This document shows positions 10,083 to 18,279 of a stretch of 45,241 nt of DNA, one piece after another (positions within the stretch are counted from its first letter, which is position 1; every line of letters starts with the position of its first letter). Both the position numbers and the translations under genes were made by a program. The DNA is from Nitrospira sp. GTDB taxonomy: Bacteria > Nitrospirota > Nitrospiria > Nitrospirales > Nitrospiraceae. The DNA lies in contig JANDJC010000022.1 of assembly GCA_024331045.1 (NCBI GenBank), positions 1 to 45,241 on the forward strand. The letters are read 5' to 3'. A model generated the notes under the pieces. That model had not been told where the DNA came from and did not search any database. It was given only the letters and a program-made list of their open reading frames with translations.

Positions 10083-10631
10083 ATGCGGCACAAAGAGTAT
10101 GTGGGGGCTGTGGGGGTACTAACCGTCGCCTTGCTGGTTGTCACCGGTTGCGCCAGCCAATCAGGTTCCGGAACAGGAACCAACCGAGTGCCTCGCGCAG
10201 AACGAATCACACAGCAACCGATCAAGGAGGCCGACCGGAGTGTGATGACCAAGGCCCAACCAGATGGAGGTTCGGAACGAGACCTGGGAGGCATCAGTCG
10301 CCGACCGTTAATGGACATTCTGTTTGACTTTGATCGGGACACCCTCCGGCCAGACGCCCTGACGGCGTTGGACCTGAACGCCAGGCAACTGAAAGAAGAC
10401 CGCGTCGCCCGTGTTGTGCTGGAAGGTCGCGGCGATGAGGTCGGAACATCGGCCTACAACCTGGTGTTGGGAGAACGCCGAGCCAGAAACGTGAAGAATT
10501 ACCTCCAGGCATTGGGATTGACGGTTGATCTCAGTATCCTCAGTTATGGAAAAGATCGCCCCCTCTGCTTTGAACACACCAGCGAATGTATGCAAAAAAA
10601 CCGAAGTGTCCGTTTCGTCGTCAAAGACTAG
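10083..10631 (+). CDS. OmpA/Pal-like peptidoglycan-associated lipoprotein
   Basis: A 182-residue predicted outer-membrane lipoprotein. The signal peptide ends in the lipobox VVTGC, followed by a Ser/Gly/Thr-rich linker of about 60 residues. The C-terminal OmpA domain begins MDILFDFDRDTLRPDA and includes LGERRARNVKNYLQALG, the usual peptidoglycan-binding signature region. Two Cys near the end (LCFEHTSECMQ) replace the more usual CxEDxxxCH. The ATG follows AGAGGAGGGCAT. No tolB, tolA or ybgF gene is nearby, so it may be a paralogue rather than the Tol-Pal lipoprotein itself. Confidence 0.88.
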   Translation: MRHKEYVGAVGVLTVALLVVTGCASQSGSGTGTNRVPRAERITQQPIKEADRSVMTKAQPDGGSERDLGGISRRPLMDILFDFDRDTLRPDALTALDLNARQLKEDRVARVVLEGRGDEVGTSAYNLVLGERRARNVKNYLQALGLTVDLSILSYGKDRPLCFEHTSECMQKNRSVRFVVKD

Positions 10632-10644
10632 GCGAGGGATGAGC

Positions 10645-10677
10645 CGAGGCCATGCCATGAAGACGAGCGTGGCCTCG
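10645..10677 (+). terminator. Possible transcript-end stem-loop after the lipoprotein gene
   Basis: An 8-bp perfect inverted repeat (CGAGGCCA / TGGCCTCG) with a 17-base loop starts 13 bases after the lipoprotein stop. There is no following T-run, so a classic intrinsic terminator is not supported; it could stabilise the 3' end. Confidence 0.3.
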
Positions 10678-10718
10678 ATGAATCTTGGGCCGCTCTCGGT
10701 CTTCAGCGGGGCAGATGT

Positions 10719-10733
10719 GGTTGTAACACAACC
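10719..10733. promoter_or_regulatory. Palindrome upstream of the ppx promoter
   Basis: GGTTGT-AAC-ACAACC is a perfect 6-bp inverted repeat with a 3-base centre, ending 15 bp before the TTGACA box of the candidate ppx promoter. Its size and place would suit a dimeric regulator, but nothing identifies one. Confidence 0.3.
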
Positions 10734-10748
10734 TTAATGAGCGCGTGC

Positions 10749-10777
10749 TTGACAGACTGCCGCTCCTTCTTTAAGGT
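10749..10777 (+). promoter_or_regulatory. Candidate sigma-70 type promoter for ppx-kinase operon
   Basis: A perfect TTGACA (10749-10754) stands 17 bp before TAAGGT (10772-10777). The predicted start gives a leader of about 50 bases before the GTG at 10837. The -10 match is only moderate. Confidence 0.45.
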
Positions 10778-10836
10778 CCTCCATGCTGTCAAGTCCTCGA
10801 TGATCTTATTCATAGCGGTCGAAGGCTGTCCCCTCC

Positions 10837-12390
10837 GTGGCTAAGCTCGCCGTCATCGATATCGGAACCAATTCCATCCATATGGTGCTGGCCGAAATCC
10901 TGCCCGACGGCGGTTATAAAATTCTCGACCGGTTTAAAGACATCACTCGGCTGGGCGACGGCGCGTTTGCCGCGCGGCGATTATCCGACGAGGCCATGGG
11001 GCGGGCGTTGTCCATCCTCAAGACGTTAGTCACGTTGGCCCACAACAAAGGATTTGATCGGATGGTCGCGGTCGCCACCAGCGCCGTGCGCGAGGCCCGC
11101 AACGGCGGTGAGTTTGTGAACCGGATCGCGGAGCATACCGGCCTGGCCGTCCGGGTCATCAGTGGAACAGAGGAAGCTCGGCTCATCTATTTGGGCGTCA
11201 AGAACAGCATCGCTCTTCCGGAGAAACCGGCCCTGATTGTCGATGTGGGAGGAGGGTCCGTAGAACTGATTGTCGGTAACCGCGAGCGGATGCTCCACGC
11301 CCAAAGCCTTAAATTGGGAGCTATTCGGCTGGTGGATCAATTCCTTTCCAAAACTCCTCCACCCGCTCCGGTCCTGCACGTCCTTGAAGAGACTGTCACA
11401 GGTCAACTCCGCGCCGCGATTGATTCATTTACGGTTAAACAATTCGATCAGCTGATCGCCACATCTGGAATGGCTGCCAACCTGGCCGAGGTGATCCACC
11501 TCAAACAGACGGGACGACCGTTGCCGCAACACAACCTCGCCACCGTCGCACTGAAGGACTTGCGCTGGCTGGAAACGGAGCTGGCGCGTTCGTCCTTGCG
11601 GGCCCGGCTGGCGATACCGGGTCTGGACCCCAAACGGGCCGACACATTGTTGCCCGCCGCGGTGGTGCTCCGATGTCTCATGGAGCTGCTGGGACTTCAG
11701 GAAATGACTCTCTGTGACAAGGCGATCCGAGAAGGCGTCATCTACGATTTCATCGTCCGCCATCGCGAAGGGCTAGAGGCTGAGCGAGAAATTCCGGACG
11801 TACGCCGCCGCAGCGTCATGCGGCTGGTCCGGCGTTGTCATGCCCCTGAAGTTCACTCCCTCCACGTCGCGGCGTTGGCTCTTTGCTTGTTCGATCAAAC
11901 GCAACCATGGCATCGACTGGGAGCACAGGAACGGAGCTGGCTCGAGTATGCGGCCATGCTGCACGATGTCGGCTACCTCATCAACGCGCGTCAGCATCAC
12001 AAACATGCCTACTACTTGATCCGCCACAGTGATTTGGAGGGGTTCACCGCCTCCGAAATCGAGGTCATGGCCAACGTAGCCCGGTATCACCGCCGCGCCC
12101 TTCCTTCCCTCAAACACCAGGGATTTGAGAACCTGCCCCCATCCCTGCGGCGCGTGGTCAAGATCCTGGCTGCCTTGCTGCGCATCGCCGACGGCCTTGA
12201 TCGAACTCACTTTTCCGTCGTGCAGGCCGTTCAGGTGAGGCTCGGCAAAACCGCCGTGGTTGAAGCCATGGTTTCCGGAGACGCCGAGATGGAACTCTGG
12301 GCAGCCCAAAATCGATCCGAGTTGTTCGAACAGGTATTTCGCCGGCCCATCAGATTTTCTGAAGTTACGCAGGGAGTTTCCCCCCGATGA
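10837..12390 (+). CDS. ppx: Ppx/GppA exopolyphosphatase/pppGpp phosphohydrolase
   Basis: A 517-residue member of the ASKHA-fold Ppx/GppA family, which removes terminal phosphate from polyphosphate or pppGpp. The N-terminal part shows IDIGTNSIHM, a Ser/Ala-Thr-Ser motif region (VAVATSAVREARN), VISGTEEARLIYLG and DVGGGSVELIVG. The C-terminal 190 residues form an HD-like helical domain (LHDVGYLINARQHH), as in the longer Ppx forms. GTG start. The stop overlaps the start of the next gene by 4 bp (ATGA), so it is translationally linked to two kinase-like genes. Which of the two substrates is preferred cannot be read from the sequence. Confidence 0.92.
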   Translation: MAKLAVIDIGTNSIHMVLAEILPDGGYKILDRFKDITRLGDGAFAARRLSDEAMGRALSILKTLVTLAHNKGFDRMVAVATSAVREARNGGEFVNRIAEHTGLAVRVISGTEEARLIYLGVKNSIALPEKPALIVDVGGGSVELIVGNRERMLHAQSLKLGAIRLVDQFLSKTPPPAPVLHVLEETVTGQLRAAIDSFTVKQFDQLIATSGMAANLAEVIHLKQTGRPLPQHNLATVALKDLRWLETELARSSLRARLAIPGLDPKRADTLLPAAVVLRCLMELLGLQEMTLCDKAIREGVIYDFIVRHREGLEAEREIPDVRRRSVMRLVRRCHAPEVHSLHVAALALCLFDQTQPWHRLGAQERSWLEYAAMLHDVGYLINARQHHKHAYYLIRHSDLEGFTASEIEVMANVARYHRRALPSLKHQGFENLPPSLRRVVKILAALLRIADGLDRTHFSVVQAVQVRLGKTAVVEAMVSGDAEMELWAAQNRSELFEQVFRRPIRFSEVTQGVSPR

Positions 12391-13136
12391 CGGCTCAAGA
12401 GCAAAATAAACCCGCTCCCCACCCCTACCCGGGGAAATTGATCATTGTCGAGGGAATCGACGGCTCGGGCAAGAGCACACAACTGTTGCTTTTGCGCAAG
12501 TGGCTGGAGTCAAAGGGGTACAAGGTCTTCTTTACCGAGTGGAATTCCTCCGATCTGGTTAAAGACACGACGAAACGCGGCAAAAAGACAAAGAGTCTCA
12601 CCCCGACCACGTTCAGCCTGCTGCATGCCGCGGATTTCGCCAGCCGGCACTACCATCACATTCTTCCACCGCTCAAAGCCGGCATGCTGGTCCTAGCCGA
12701 TCGTTACATGTATACGGCATTTGCACGAGACGTGGTGCGCGGTGTATCGCGGGAGTGGATCAGAAAAGTCTATGCCTTCGCCGTCAAGCCGGACATGGCC
12801 TTCTACTTTAAGGTGCCAATCGAAGTGGCCATTTCGCGGCTGGTGCATGGAACCCGCGGTCAGTTCAAATACTACGAGGCCGGCATGGACTTGAATCTCA
12901 GTTCAGACATCACGGAAAGTTTCCGGCTGTTTCAATCACGGATTCTGGTCGAGTACGACAAAATCGTAGATGAGTTCGGCCTTCTGACCATGGATGCGAC
13001 CGAAAACATCGAAACCCAGCAGGAACGCATGAGAACGTTGGTCGAAGAGGCTCTACGGGGGTACAAACCCAGGCGAGGAACCTATGGGCGCCGCACGTTA
13101 TTTTGGCGACGGTTTGACATACCTCGATCCGAGTGA
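12387..13136 (+). CDS. Thymidylate-kinase-like P-loop kinase, first of a tandem pair
   Basis: A 249-residue protein with the dTMP-kinase fold. The P-loop is intact (G23-IDGSGK29-ST) and the DR(Y/H)-type motif is LADRYMYTAFARD. It differs from housekeeping Tmk: it carries YYEAGMDLNLSSDITESF where Tmk has its Arg-rich LID, and has a basic tail of about 25 residues (GYKPRRGTYGRRTLFWRRF). Linkage to ppx through an ATGA overlap suggests a substrate tied to polyphosphate or nucleotide phosphate metabolism rather than dTTP synthesis; that is inference. PPK2 polyphosphate kinases share this fold. Confidence 0.8.
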   Translation: MTAQEQNKPAPHPYPGKLIIVEGIDGSGKSTQLLLLRKWLESKGYKVFFTEWNSSDLVKDTTKRGKKTKSLTPTTFSLLHAADFASRHYHHILPPLKAGMLVLADRYMYTAFARDVVRGVSREWIRKVYAFAVKPDMAFYFKVPIEVAISRLVHGTRGQFKYYEAGMDLNLSSDITESFRLFQSRILVEYDKIVDEFGLLTMDATENIETQQERMRTLVEEALRGYKPRRGTYGRRTLFWRRFDIPRSE

Positions 13137-13776
13137 TCTCAAGGGAAAACTCATCGCCATCGAGGGCACAGACGGTGTTGGACGCTCCACCCACGTCGAA
13201 ATGCTCCAGGAATGGCTGGAGGTCCAGGGATATGGAGTGGTGACCACCGGCTGGACACGATCCAACCTCATGTCCAAGACGATTGAAGTGGCCAAGGCAG
13301 GCAACATCCTCGACCGTTGGTCGTTGAGCCTTCTATACGCAACCGATTTTGCTGATCGCCTGGAGCACCAAATCATTCCGGCACTGCGGTCCGGTTTCGT
13401 GGTCCTTTCGGATCGCTACATTTATACCGCCTTCGCACGCGACTTTGTGCGGAGCGGCGATCGGAAGTGGATCCGAGACGTCTTTGGTTTCGCGCTGATC
13501 CCCGACCTTGTCTGCTATCTCCGCATCGATGTGGATACGCTCGCCCTTCGTGTGATCGAAACCAACGGCATGAATTACTGGGAATCAGGGATGGACCTTC
13601 GGCTCGGTGCCGACCTCTACGATAGCTTTAAAAAGTACCAGTCGCTTATGATCGAAGAGTTTGACAAGATGGCGGAAGAATTTGGCTTCAACGTCGTCGA
13701 TGCCAGGAAACCGCCAGAAGAGATCCAGGAAGAACTACGGAGCTACATCCTCCCCGTCTTGCGCAACTCCCGGTAG
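13084..13776 (+). CDS. Thymidylate-kinase-like protein with altered P-loop, second of the pair
   Basis: A 230-residue paralogue of the preceding gene, overlapping its 3' end by 53 bp in another frame. The ATG is preceded by GCGAGGAAC at good spacing, and no later Met would keep the P-loop. The Walker A motif reads G28-TDGVG-R34-ST, with Arg in place of the catalytic Lys. The DRY-like motif LSDRYIYTAFARD and the unusual NYWESGMDLRLGAD segment match the first copy. The pair probably forms a heterodimer, one catalytic and one regulatory or non-catalytic subunit, which is inference. Alternatively Arg still supports weak catalysis. Confidence 0.8.
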   Translation: MGAARYFGDGLTYLDPSDLKGKLIAIEGTDGVGRSTHVEMLQEWLEVQGYGVVTTGWTRSNLMSKTIEVAKAGNILDRWSLSLLYATDFADRLEHQIIPALRSGFVVLSDRYIYTAFARDFVRSGDRKWIRDVFGFALIPDLVCYLRIDVDTLALRVIETNGMNYWESGMDLRLGADLYDSFKKYQSLMIEEFDKMAEEFGFNVVDARKPPEEIQEELRSYILPVLRNSR

Positions 13777-13823
13777 ACACTTGCCTCTCCGCCCTCTTTC
13801 CATAAGCTGACCGCGCCCTCTCC

Positions 13824-14333
13824 TTAGATACCTCCCTTGCCGAGGGCCCGCAATTGCATCGGCTCAAGCCACCAACGCAGGATGCCATGCCCTGGTTTTA
13901 GAGCTCCCGGGAGGTGAATCAACGAGGCGCCGGCTTTCTTAAACGGAAAATTGCGTGACGCCCTTCCACACAACAGAAACGCGGCCGTCTCGCCAAGGAG
14001 CGGCTCGTGCCCCACACATGCCACGACGGACTCCGGCTGAAGTGAAGCCAAGAACGCAAGAATTCGTTCCGGCGTCGAATCAGGAGTCAATTCATCACAT
14101 GTCTCAACCTTGATGGAGGGACACAGAACGGACTGAATGAGTCTCGCCGTCTCCAGGGCCCGACTCAATGGGCTGCTGAACAGATGAGACGGTTTGAATT
14201 CCAAGGCAGCCAGGCCCGCGGCGGCCCTGAGCACCCGTTTTTTCCCCTTGGGCGTCAATGGCCGCTTGTCCTCTTCTCCCTCCCATTCATCAGGAGGCAC
14301 AGCAATACCATGCCGAATCAACAGACAATCCAT
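13824..14333 (-). CDS. sixA: SixA-type histidine phosphatase
   Basis: A 169-residue member of the histidine-phosphatase superfamily, SixA-like by size. The catalytic RHG triad is LLIRHGIAV near the N-terminus, SSPLSRALETARLI is the typical Arg helix, and VACVGHEPLLGE carries the second catalytic His. SixA acts on phosphohistidine in phosphorelays or the nitrogen PTS in E. coli. In many genomes relatives sit near polyphosphate genes, which fits its position convergent to ppx and the kinase pair. The ATG at 14333 is preceded by GGAGGAAG. Confidence 0.85.
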   Translation of the reverse strand: MDCLLIRHGIAVPPDEWEGEEDKRPLTPKGKKRVLRAAAGLAALEFKPSHLFSSPLSRALETARLIQSVLCPSIKVETCDELTPDSTPERILAFLASLQPESVVACVGHEPLLGETAAFLLCGRASRNFPFKKAGASLIHLPGALKPGHGILRWWLEPMQLRALGKGGI

Positions 14334-14513
14334 TGGTCTTCCTCCCCAACGGACCGCAGTCTAGCACACTTGGAACACACGGGGCAGAGCCACACTCAAG
14401 CACGGATTTTGGGGAGGGGCGCAACGCAAGAGAGCATACGATCTCGCACAGGAAATCATGAGAGGACTGTTACATGGAGGAATGTTGCATGATGGGACGA
14501 TATCATCCGTGAG

Positions 14514-14535
14514 CACTTGTCTATCACTTGTCTAT
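14514..14535. repeat. Tandem 11-bp direct repeat at the TPR gene stop
   Basis: CACTTGTCTAT occurs twice back to back, and the second copy contains the stop codon of the TPR gene. Nothing else marks it as a mobile-element scar; slippage duplication is the simplest reading. Confidence 0.6.
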
Positions 14536-15053
14536 TTGGACGTCCCAAGCAACGTTTGCCTGAGCTTCATGAAACTGCCCGCCAGACCAGTCTCTCCCGA
14601 CCGACTTTTTTTCTCAGACGGACCCGGACGCCGCTCGCTTAATTGTTCTATGCGAGCCGCCACATCCCGATAGGCCGGGTCTTCTCGTCTGATCCACCGA
14701 TACGCCTCCAGGGTTTCCTCGATCCGCCCCAAGGACTCAAGAGTCCGTCCCAGCAGGTACAACACCTGAACCCTTTCCTTAGAAGTGACCGTTGTGCCGG
14801 CCAACGCTTTGCGAAAAGCCGTCACTGCTTCCTCGCCCTGGCCGGCGATCTTCAGGCACAATCCAATCTGGGCATAGGCCTTAACCGCCAGAGTTGTATC
14901 GGCTGCAGCTCGTTCAAACTGATCGATCGCCGCCTTATAAAGTCCGGCCTTTTTGAGTGCCAATCCCCGCTCATACCATTCGGTTACAGAAACAACGGAG
15001 TCGGTTGATTCTCCGGTCTCCTGTTGTGCTATTCCATGCCATTGATCACCCAT
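14532..15053 (-). CDS. TPR-repeat protein
   Basis: About 173 residues from the ATG at 15053. An in-frame ATG at 15092 would add 13 residues, but the later start has GAGAG at better spacing. At least three tetratricopeptide-like helix pairs are visible: EWYERGLALKKAGLYKAAID, AYAQIGLCLKIAGQGEEAVT and VLYLLGRTLESLGRIEETLE. The C-terminal 45 residues are basic and Ser/Gly-rich. No signal peptide is seen, so a cytoplasmic adaptor is likely. The partner is unknown. It is divergent from the type II secretion operon, so a secretion role is possible but unsupported. Confidence 0.8.
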   Translation of the reverse strand: MGDQWHGIAQQETGESTDSVVSVTEWYERGLALKKAGLYKAAIDQFERAAADTTLAVKAYAQIGLCLKIAGQGEEAVTAFRKALAGTTVTSKERVQVLYLLGRTLESLGRIEETLEAYRWIRREDPAYRDVAARIEQLSERRPGPSEKKSRSGETGLAGSFMKLRQTLLGTSK

Positions 15054-15450
15054 AGCATCTCTCAGCCCCCACCTATAGCGAGCAGAATCCATGCCACGAT
15101 ACGTGCTGATGGCTGATGAAGGTCTCCGACACCGAAACAGCGGGAGTATCAGGAGATCAAGAAGTTACACCGTCCTCTTCCATTTGGAACCATTGCATGA
15201 ATCCGCCTCGCTCCCTGGCCTTTCAATTCTTGTCACCCGGTGATCACTTTGGGACAAGGGCCACAGGGGGATGCGAGGAGGCTCTTTCCACCCACTCTAA
15301 TTTCCCGGATCCTGCTGGATTATTCGGTATCTGGGATTATTTTCATCCGACCGATATCGTCAGTTTAGACTGCTAGCACGTGAACCATGATTGCCGGTGC
15401 CTCTCAATCGGCGCCAGAGCAAAAACCCCCTGCTCCAAATTGCCCACAAT

Positions 15451-15479
15451 TTGCATAAGGAATCACGAGGCGGTAGTAT
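15451..15479 (+). promoter_or_regulatory. Candidate promoter of the T2SS operon
   Basis: TTGCAT at 15451-15456 and TAGTAT at 15474-15479 are exactly 17 bp apart in an A/T-richer patch, 37 bp before the gspC ATG. Match quality is moderate; placement is good. Confidence 0.4.
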
Positions 15480-15484
15480 ATTTC

Positions 15485-15499
15485 CCGGTTAAAAACCGG
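15485..15499 (+). promoter_or_regulatory. Inverted repeat at the likely T2SS transcript start
   Basis: CCGGTT-AAA-AACCGG lies immediately downstream of the candidate -10 box, where a repressor site would overlap the transcription start or a 5' hairpin would form in the leader. Confidence 0.4.
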
Positions 15500-15515
15500 C
15501 ACGTTGTGGAATAAA

Positions 15516-16400
15516 ATGGAGGCACCATCGTCACTCAGCAAGCGAGTCGGTCTCTTCGCCTTCCTCGTTGGGGGCGGGGTCTTGCTTGCCCACTCCATCA
15601 ATGCGTTTGTCGCCGATGCCCTGCGGGCGACCCCTTTACCCTCTGCTACACCAACACAGTCCGAATCGCCGGCCATGGTCACGACCGTTTCCTATGCGCC
15701 CCACCGCTTCGTGGAGGATGTCCGCTCAAGCGGCTTATTCGCCTTACCTCCTCAGCGGGAACCGGTCAATCCGGAGGGATCAGGGACTCCCATCCGTACA
15801 TCAATTGGCGCGGCGACAAAAATCAGCCTCATTGGCGTCGTCATGGGAGAGCGAACCGGTGTGTTTGCCATCATCGAGGAGCAGGCCACCAAGAAACAAA
15901 CGTTGTACCGCCTGCACGACGAGATTCCCGATGTGGGAGAGGTAGTCGATATTCGGCGGAATGGTATCGTGGTTCGGCAAGGAAACCTGGAAGAGCTGGT
16001 CGAGCTGGCGATACCTGAACAGCCACGAGGCGCAGACCTGGAGGCAGCCGGTTCCTCGTTTGCGGCAACGTCTTCGTCCTCGATCAGAAAAGTCGTGGAT
16101 CGTCGGGAAGTAGATCAGGCTCTCAACGACTTGCCCAGACTCTTGACCCAAGCTCGGGCGGTCCCCTACATGCTCAACGGAGCAATCAACGGCTTTCGGA
16201 TCGACTACATGGCACCAGCCAGTTTTTACGAGAAAATCGGCATTCGGACCGGAGATATTCTTCAGCGAGTCAACGGTGTCGAGATTCGAGACCCTGCAAC
16301 GGTTCTCAACTTGCTTCAGCAGTTGAAACATGAGCAGGTCGTCAAGCTGGATCTCGTCCGCAACAATCGGCGGACGACCGTCACCTACGAACTGCGTTGA
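15516..16400 (+). CDS. gspC: Type II secretion inner-membrane protein GspC
   Basis: A 294-residue single-pass inner-membrane protein linking the inner-membrane platform to the secretin. One N-terminal membrane segment (VGLFAFLVGGGVLLAHSINA), then a Ser/Pro linker. An HR-like periplasmic domain starts ISLIGVVMGERTGVFAIIEE. A C-terminal PDZ domain (MLNGAINGFRIDYM, FYEKIGIRTGDILQRVNG) is typical of GspC. I chose the ATG at 15516 over the TTG at 15504. First gene of the operon; its stop lies 134 bp before the gspE ATG chosen here. Confidence 0.9.
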   Translation: MEAPSSLSKRVGLFAFLVGGGVLLAHSINAFVADALRATPLPSATPTQSESPAMVTTVSYAPHRFVEDVRSSGLFALPPQREPVNPEGSGTPIRTSIGAATKISLIGVVMGERTGVFAIIEEQATKKQTLYRLHDEIPDVGEVVDIRRNGIVVRQGNLEELVELAIPEQPRGADLEAAGSSFAATSSSSIRKVVDRREVDQALNDLPRLLTQARAVPYMLNGAINGFRIDYMAPASFYEKIGIRTGDILQRVNGVEIRDPATVLNLLQQLKHEQVVKLDLVRNNRRTTVTYELR

Positions 16401-16442
16401 GCACTCCCGGCGCACGCCGCCGTCAACGAACCGTGAAGATCC

Positions 16443-16538
16443 ATGGGAAACACCGGCATCACCACCCGAATCGACACACAGAACAATCGCAACCGCCCCA
16501 CCCATCGCCTGCCAGCTCGATCGCTACAGACGGTATGA
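16443..16538 (+). CDS. Possible 31-residue ORF coupled to gspE
   Basis: A short frame starting MGNTGITTRIDTQ fills most of the gap between gspC and the chosen gspE start, and its TGA overlaps the gspE ATG in an ATGA junction. It has only a weak GAAG before its ATG, and no known family. It may be chance, or a coupling leader for gspE. Confidence 0.2.
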   Translation: MGNTGITTRIDTQNNRNRPTHRLPARSLQTV

Positions 16539-18277
16539 CCTCCATCGGCACTCATCAGGAATCTCACTATGGGAGACCGCTTCTCGGCCGTATTCTGGGG
16601 GAGCGGTTCAACCTGTCGAACGCCAAATTGGAAGAAGCCCTGGCTCACCAGCAAGAAAAAGGGGGACGTTTGGGCGAGGTGCTCCTGCACCTGCGCATGT
16701 TGCGCGAGGAAGAGTTATTGGAGGGCCTGGCGCTGCAATTCGGACTGCCTTGGATGCCCCAATTGGAAACCGTGGCCGTGGACCATGACTTGATCAAAAA
16801 GGTCCCCATCACCTTTTGCCGGCGATACCGCGTGCTCCCCCTCCGCCAGGAAGAAGGCGCCATTCTGGTCGCCTCGACCGATCCACTAGAAACCGTGGCG
16901 CTCGACGATCTTCGGCTGTTGCTTGGCAAACCTATCAAGGCGGTCTTGACAACCGGCGCTGCGTTGCTCGCCCGTCTCAACCGCGCCTATGACGAGACCG
17001 CCAACCCCGCCGGCGCCGAACAGGTCATGGAAGATATCGCGGCCAGCGAAAGTTTGGATCAGCTCGCCCATGAGCTGGATGAACCGCAGGATCTCCTGGA
17101 CGCGACCGATGAAGCACCGATCATTCGGCTAGTCAACTCGGTCTTGTTTCAGGCCGTACGACAACGGGCCAGCGACATTCACTTCGAATCGTTCGAGCGC
17201 GGCCTGGTCATCCGCTATCGCATCGACGGCGTCCTCTACCCGGTCCTGACTCCGCCCAAACACCTGCAAGCCAGCATCATCGCTCGCATCAAGATCATGG
17301 CTGGCCTCAACATCGCCGAAAAACGGCTGCCACAGGACGGACGCTTTGCGATCCGGACGGCCGGCAAAGACATCGATCTGCGCGTATCAGTGCTGCCGAC
17401 CTCCCATGGCGAGCGGGTCGTGCTCCGGCTGCTCGAAAAAGAAACACGCTTGTTGAACCTCTCTGAAATGGGATTCTCTGGAGGACGCCTGGCCACCATT
17501 CACCGATTGATTCAACTGGCGCACGGGATGATCCTCGTTACGGGGCCGACCGGCAGCGGCAAAACCACCACGCTCTACGCCGCATTGAGCCACATCAATT
17601 CTCCCGACAAGAACATCATCACGATCGAGGACCCCGTCGAATACCAATTGCCGGGCATCGGCCAGATGCAGGTGAATCCCAAGATCAACTTAACGTTCGC
17701 CGCAGGGCTGCGCTCGATTCTTCGTCAAGATCCCGACGTGATCATGATCGGAGAAATCCGGGACCGCGAGACGGCAGAAATCGCGATCCACGCTTCCTTG
17801 ACCGGTCACTTGGTATTTTCCACCCTGCACACGAACGACGCGGCCAGCGCCGCCACGCGCCTCATCGACATGGGCATCGAACCGTTTTTGGTCGCCTCCT
17901 CGGTCGTCGCGGTGCTCGCACAGCGGCTGATCCGCAAAATTTGCCCGGAGTGCAAGACGCCCTACAAACCGAGCGCCGAGGAAGTGAGTCGCCTCGATCT
18001 GCCGCCCCACACAGACATCACGCTTTATCGGGGAGTCGGCTGCCAGGCCTGTTCACAAACGGGCTATCGAGGGCGCACGGGGATTTTCGAGCTGATGGTG
18101 CTGGACGATGAGATCAGGCGCCTGATTGGGAGTAAGGCGGATGCGAGCGCCATCAAGCAGGCGGCAATCGCCAAGGGAATGATGACGCTTAAGCAGGACG
18201 GTGCCGAGCGGGTCCTACAAGGCCACACCTCGCTGGAAGAAGTGATGCGCATCACCCAGCAAGAAGTCGAAATCTAG
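16535..18277 (+). CDS. gspE: Type II secretion ATPase GspE
   Basis: The cytoplasmic hexameric ATPase that drives pseudopilus assembly, 580 residues from the ATG at 16535. An in-frame TTG at 16397, overlapping the gspC stop, would add a His/Pro-rich 46-residue extension. Residues about 15-70 resemble the MshEN/GspE-N repeat (LLGRILGERF, RLGEVLLHLRML). The core has the Walker A motif GPTGSGK343TT, the Asp box ITIEDPVEYQLPG, the Walker B region LRQDPDVIMIGEIRD and the His box LTGHLVFSTLHTNDA. The C-terminal tetracysteine zinc site is CPECKTP with CQACSQT. gspF starts 2 bp after its stop. Confidence 0.95.
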   Translation: MTSIGTHQESHYGRPLLGRILGERFNLSNAKLEEALAHQQEKGGRLGEVLLHLRMLREEELLEGLALQFGLPWMPQLETVAVDHDLIKKVPITFCRRYRVLPLRQEEGAILVASTDPLETVALDDLRLLLGKPIKAVLTTGAALLARLNRAYDETANPAGAEQVMEDIAASESLDQLAHELDEPQDLLDATDEAPIIRLVNSVLFQAVRQRASDIHFESFERGLVIRYRIDGVLYPVLTPPKHLQASIIARIKIMAGLNIAEKRLPQDGRFAIRTAGKDIDLRVSVLPTSHGERVVLRLLEKETRLLNLSEMGFSGGRLATIHRLIQLAHGMILVTGPTGSGKTTTLYAALSHINSPDKNIITIEDPVEYQLPGIGQMQVNPKINLTFAAGLRSILRQDPDVIMIGEIRDRETAEIAIHASLTGHLVFSTLHTNDAASAATRLIDMGIEPFLVASSVVAVLAQRLIRKICPECKTPYKPSAEEVSRLDLPPHTDITLYRGVGCQACSQTGYRGRTGIFELMVLDDEIRRLIGSKADASAIKQAAIAKGMMTLKQDGAERVLQGHTSLEEVMRITQQEVEI

Positions 18278-18279
18278 CC

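Larger units (their letters stand above)
15054..15515. other. Divergent intergenic region before the T2SS operon
   Basis: About 460 bp without a convincing gene between the TPR gene and gspC. An open frame at 15116-15376 has no recognisable features. The right end holds the candidate T2SS promoter and a short hairpin, entered separately. The rest shows nothing I can name. Confidence 0.5.

Noticed and set aside
15370..15400. Sigma-54-like GCACG...TTGC element
   Set aside because: Spacing between the two halves is too long for a -24/-12 promoter.
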